DNA of 34,557 nucleotides. Origin: Oscillospiraceae bacterium. GTDB taxonomy: Bacteria > Bacillota > Clostridia > Oscillospirales > Ruminococcaceae. Below, in pieces: positions 33,651 to 34,557 of this stretch. Position 1 is the stretch's first letter, and every line of letters begins with the position of its first letter. Where the stretch lies: assembly GCA_009777155.1 (NCBI GenBank), contig WRMK01000005.1, positions 1-34,557 of the forward strand, read 5' to 3'. The translations under genes and the position numbers were made by a program. The notes under the pieces are model-generated. The model saw only the letters and a program-made list of their open reading frames with translations. It had not been told where the DNA came from and made no database searches.

Positions 33651-33712
33651 AGAACCCGTCTCAATAGGAAACGTGCCGCTTATCCGGCACGTTTCCTATT
33701 GAGACGGGTTCT
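33651..33712. repeat. Perfect 28-bp inverted repeat (long hairpin)
   Basis: The arms at 33651-33678 and 33685-33712 are exact reverse complements (AGAACCCGTCTCAATAGGAA at the outer end) around the 6-base loop CTTATC. No T-run follows, so it is not a standard terminator. The perfect match over 28 bases suggests a recent fold-back duplication or strong selection for the structure. Confidence 0.8.
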
Positions 33713-33719
33713 AAATTCG

Positions 33720-34077
33720 GCATATTGCACAATAGGTATATCCGTGAACCTTTGAGCGAGTGGGTTTTCGAGCGAGTTTTTTCGCCGCACGAGGGCTTTC
33801 GCAATGCGCTTTTTTGTATATTGGACGATTGCGAAACTCGTCGTTTAGCGGACGGGCAATGCCCGTCCCTAGAATATGCAGGCGAACGACTAAACTAAAT
33901 CGCCATATGTAGGGGCGCAGCATTGCTTCGCAAGCGATGCGCGTCCGTGAGCTTCGCAATCGCCTATTTGTATATTACAAGGAGATTCAATGCGCGTATG
34001 ATGTGGAAAAATCCACGGGAATCCGCCGCAGAGATGCCGCGAACGAGGGTCGCGGATAAGTCTATTGTGCAATATGC
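33720..34077. repeat. 358-bp segment bounded by inverted repeats, rich in hairpins
   Basis: GCATATTGCACAATAG at 33720 recurs exactly, inverted, ending at 34077; extended to 25 bases, 22 match. Inside are GGACGGGCA/TGCCCGTCC (33850-33868), a GCATTGCTT/AAGCGATGC stem (33919-33939), and two related blocks with TTCGCAAT and TTTGTATATT (about 33794-33835 and 33952-33990). No open frame is credible. It may be a small non-autonomous element. Confidence 0.6.
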
Positions 34078-34105
34078 ACAAACTTTGCGGTCTTTTTGTC
34101 GCCGT

Positions 34106-34152
34106 ACTGCGTTAAAAATTTCCGCAATGTATAAAGCATTACGGAAAATAGC
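34106..34152. repeat. Dispersed hairpin, copy 2
   Basis: TTTCCGCAATG and CATTACGGAAA pair around TATAAAG. This copy and its flanking ACTGCGTTAAAAA match the block at 20622-20669 (ACTGTGTTAAAA, then the same stem) with only a few changes. No tandem array is present at this site. Confidence 0.7.
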
Positions 34153-34227
34153 GCACTGCGCCGGCCTTCAGTGTGACGACAAAAATCCGCGCAAATTCTT
34201 CAACCATTCTTAAACTGACCGACTACA

Positions 34228-34328
34228 TAGCAATTCCGCTTGAAATTGACACCGAAATCCGTGCACAAAACCGCATAAATCAAAGCTTTCGCGCTCGTCT
34301 ATCGGGCGATTTTTTAGCGGGATTGCTA
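34228..34328 (-). repeat. ~100-bp palindromic repeat, copy 5 (inverted orientation)
   Basis: Ends TAGCAATTCCGCTTGA and GCGGGATTGCTA, complementary except for one or two positions. The central segment is the reverse complement of copy 1 at 6131-6162 with about one mismatch in 28 bases, so copies 1 and 5 are closely related although 28 kb apart. Bases 34329-34557 hold no gene or structure I recognise. Confidence 0.85.
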
Positions 34329-34557
34329 TATTTTGTCAAGCTACTATGGCCGCGTCGGAGCTGATGTCTGCCGACTTCGGCGGCGAGCGTAATTGAGGAC
34401 TTCGCGTTCTCGATTATGCAATTTCCAACTTGCTATAATGCCATTGCCGAAAAAATGGCGAATTTGTACGTTTGTCAATGATATGTTACAAATTTTTTCA
34501 AAAAACTTCACCCGATATAAGAAAAGCGTTCAAAACCTCTCTCGGAGATTTCCAATT

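Noticed and set aside
33540-33755. A 71-codon frame on the plus strand
   Set aside because: It crosses the perfect 28-base hairpin and has no ribosome site or recognisable family.

Overview
The window looks like a chromosomal segment of a member of the Bacillota, probably class Clostridia. The grounds are a PolC-type DNA polymerase III, the rseP-ispG-polC gene order, the short-form HisG with a HisZ subunit, the paired radical-SAM/DUF2344 genes, consensus sigma-A promoters (TTGACA-N17-TATAAT) and strong AGGAGG-like ribosome sites. No rRNA or species marker is present, so the genus cannot be named.

Bases 1-6097 (+ strand) hold a tightly overlapping run: the C-terminal part of rseP, ispG and polC. 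Bases 6098-6660 are non-coding and hold two structured repeats back to back: a ~100-bp palindrome and a 275-bp element whose 52-bp arms are exact inverted copies. A good promoter (6559-6587) then drives a compact histidine operon, hisZ-G-D-C-B-A-F-(GNAT)-I-E (6735-14261). It has no hisH between hisB and hisA and no histidinol-phosphatase gene. Next come a small membrane protein and a SpoIVFB-like M50 protease (14324-15168), a radical-SAM/DUF2344 pair (15192-17643), and a cupin-ilvN-ilvC-thioesterase run with its own promoter (17640-20472). The thioesterase is followed by a 23-bp tandem array, a hairpin and tRNA-Leu(UAA).

From the tRNA to about 25930 lies a graveyard of mobile DNA. It holds a tyrosine integrase with three in-frame stops and a frameshift, a relaxase fragment with damaged histidine motif, a mobC split by a 750-bp IS1595-type insertion sequence (terminal repeats and target duplication visible, transposase itself with a stop), and an internally deleted IS1-type transposase. 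Three more copies of the ~100-bp palindrome also sit here. I read this as a decayed integrative mobilisable element beside the tRNA gene.

Bases 25933-33272 are all on the minus strand. In transcription order they are a FapA-like protein, an Orn/Lys/Arg-decarboxylase-family enzyme, a BMP-type lipoprotein, an HD hydrolase, DUF4160, DUF2442, Hsp33 and a second HD hydrolase. A second copy of the long-armed element lies at 29011-29266. The right end (33273-34557) has no credible gene and is packed with hairpins, including a fifth palindrome copy.

The most unusual content is non-coding. At least three dispersed repeat families (the ~100-bp palindromes, the long-armed elements with 171-bp centres, and a hairpin placed 10 bases before the start codons of hisZ and the 25933-26616 HD gene) keep their pairing while parts of the paired sequence differ between copies. 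That is the pattern expected if folding, as RNA or as cruciform DNA, is what is being conserved.
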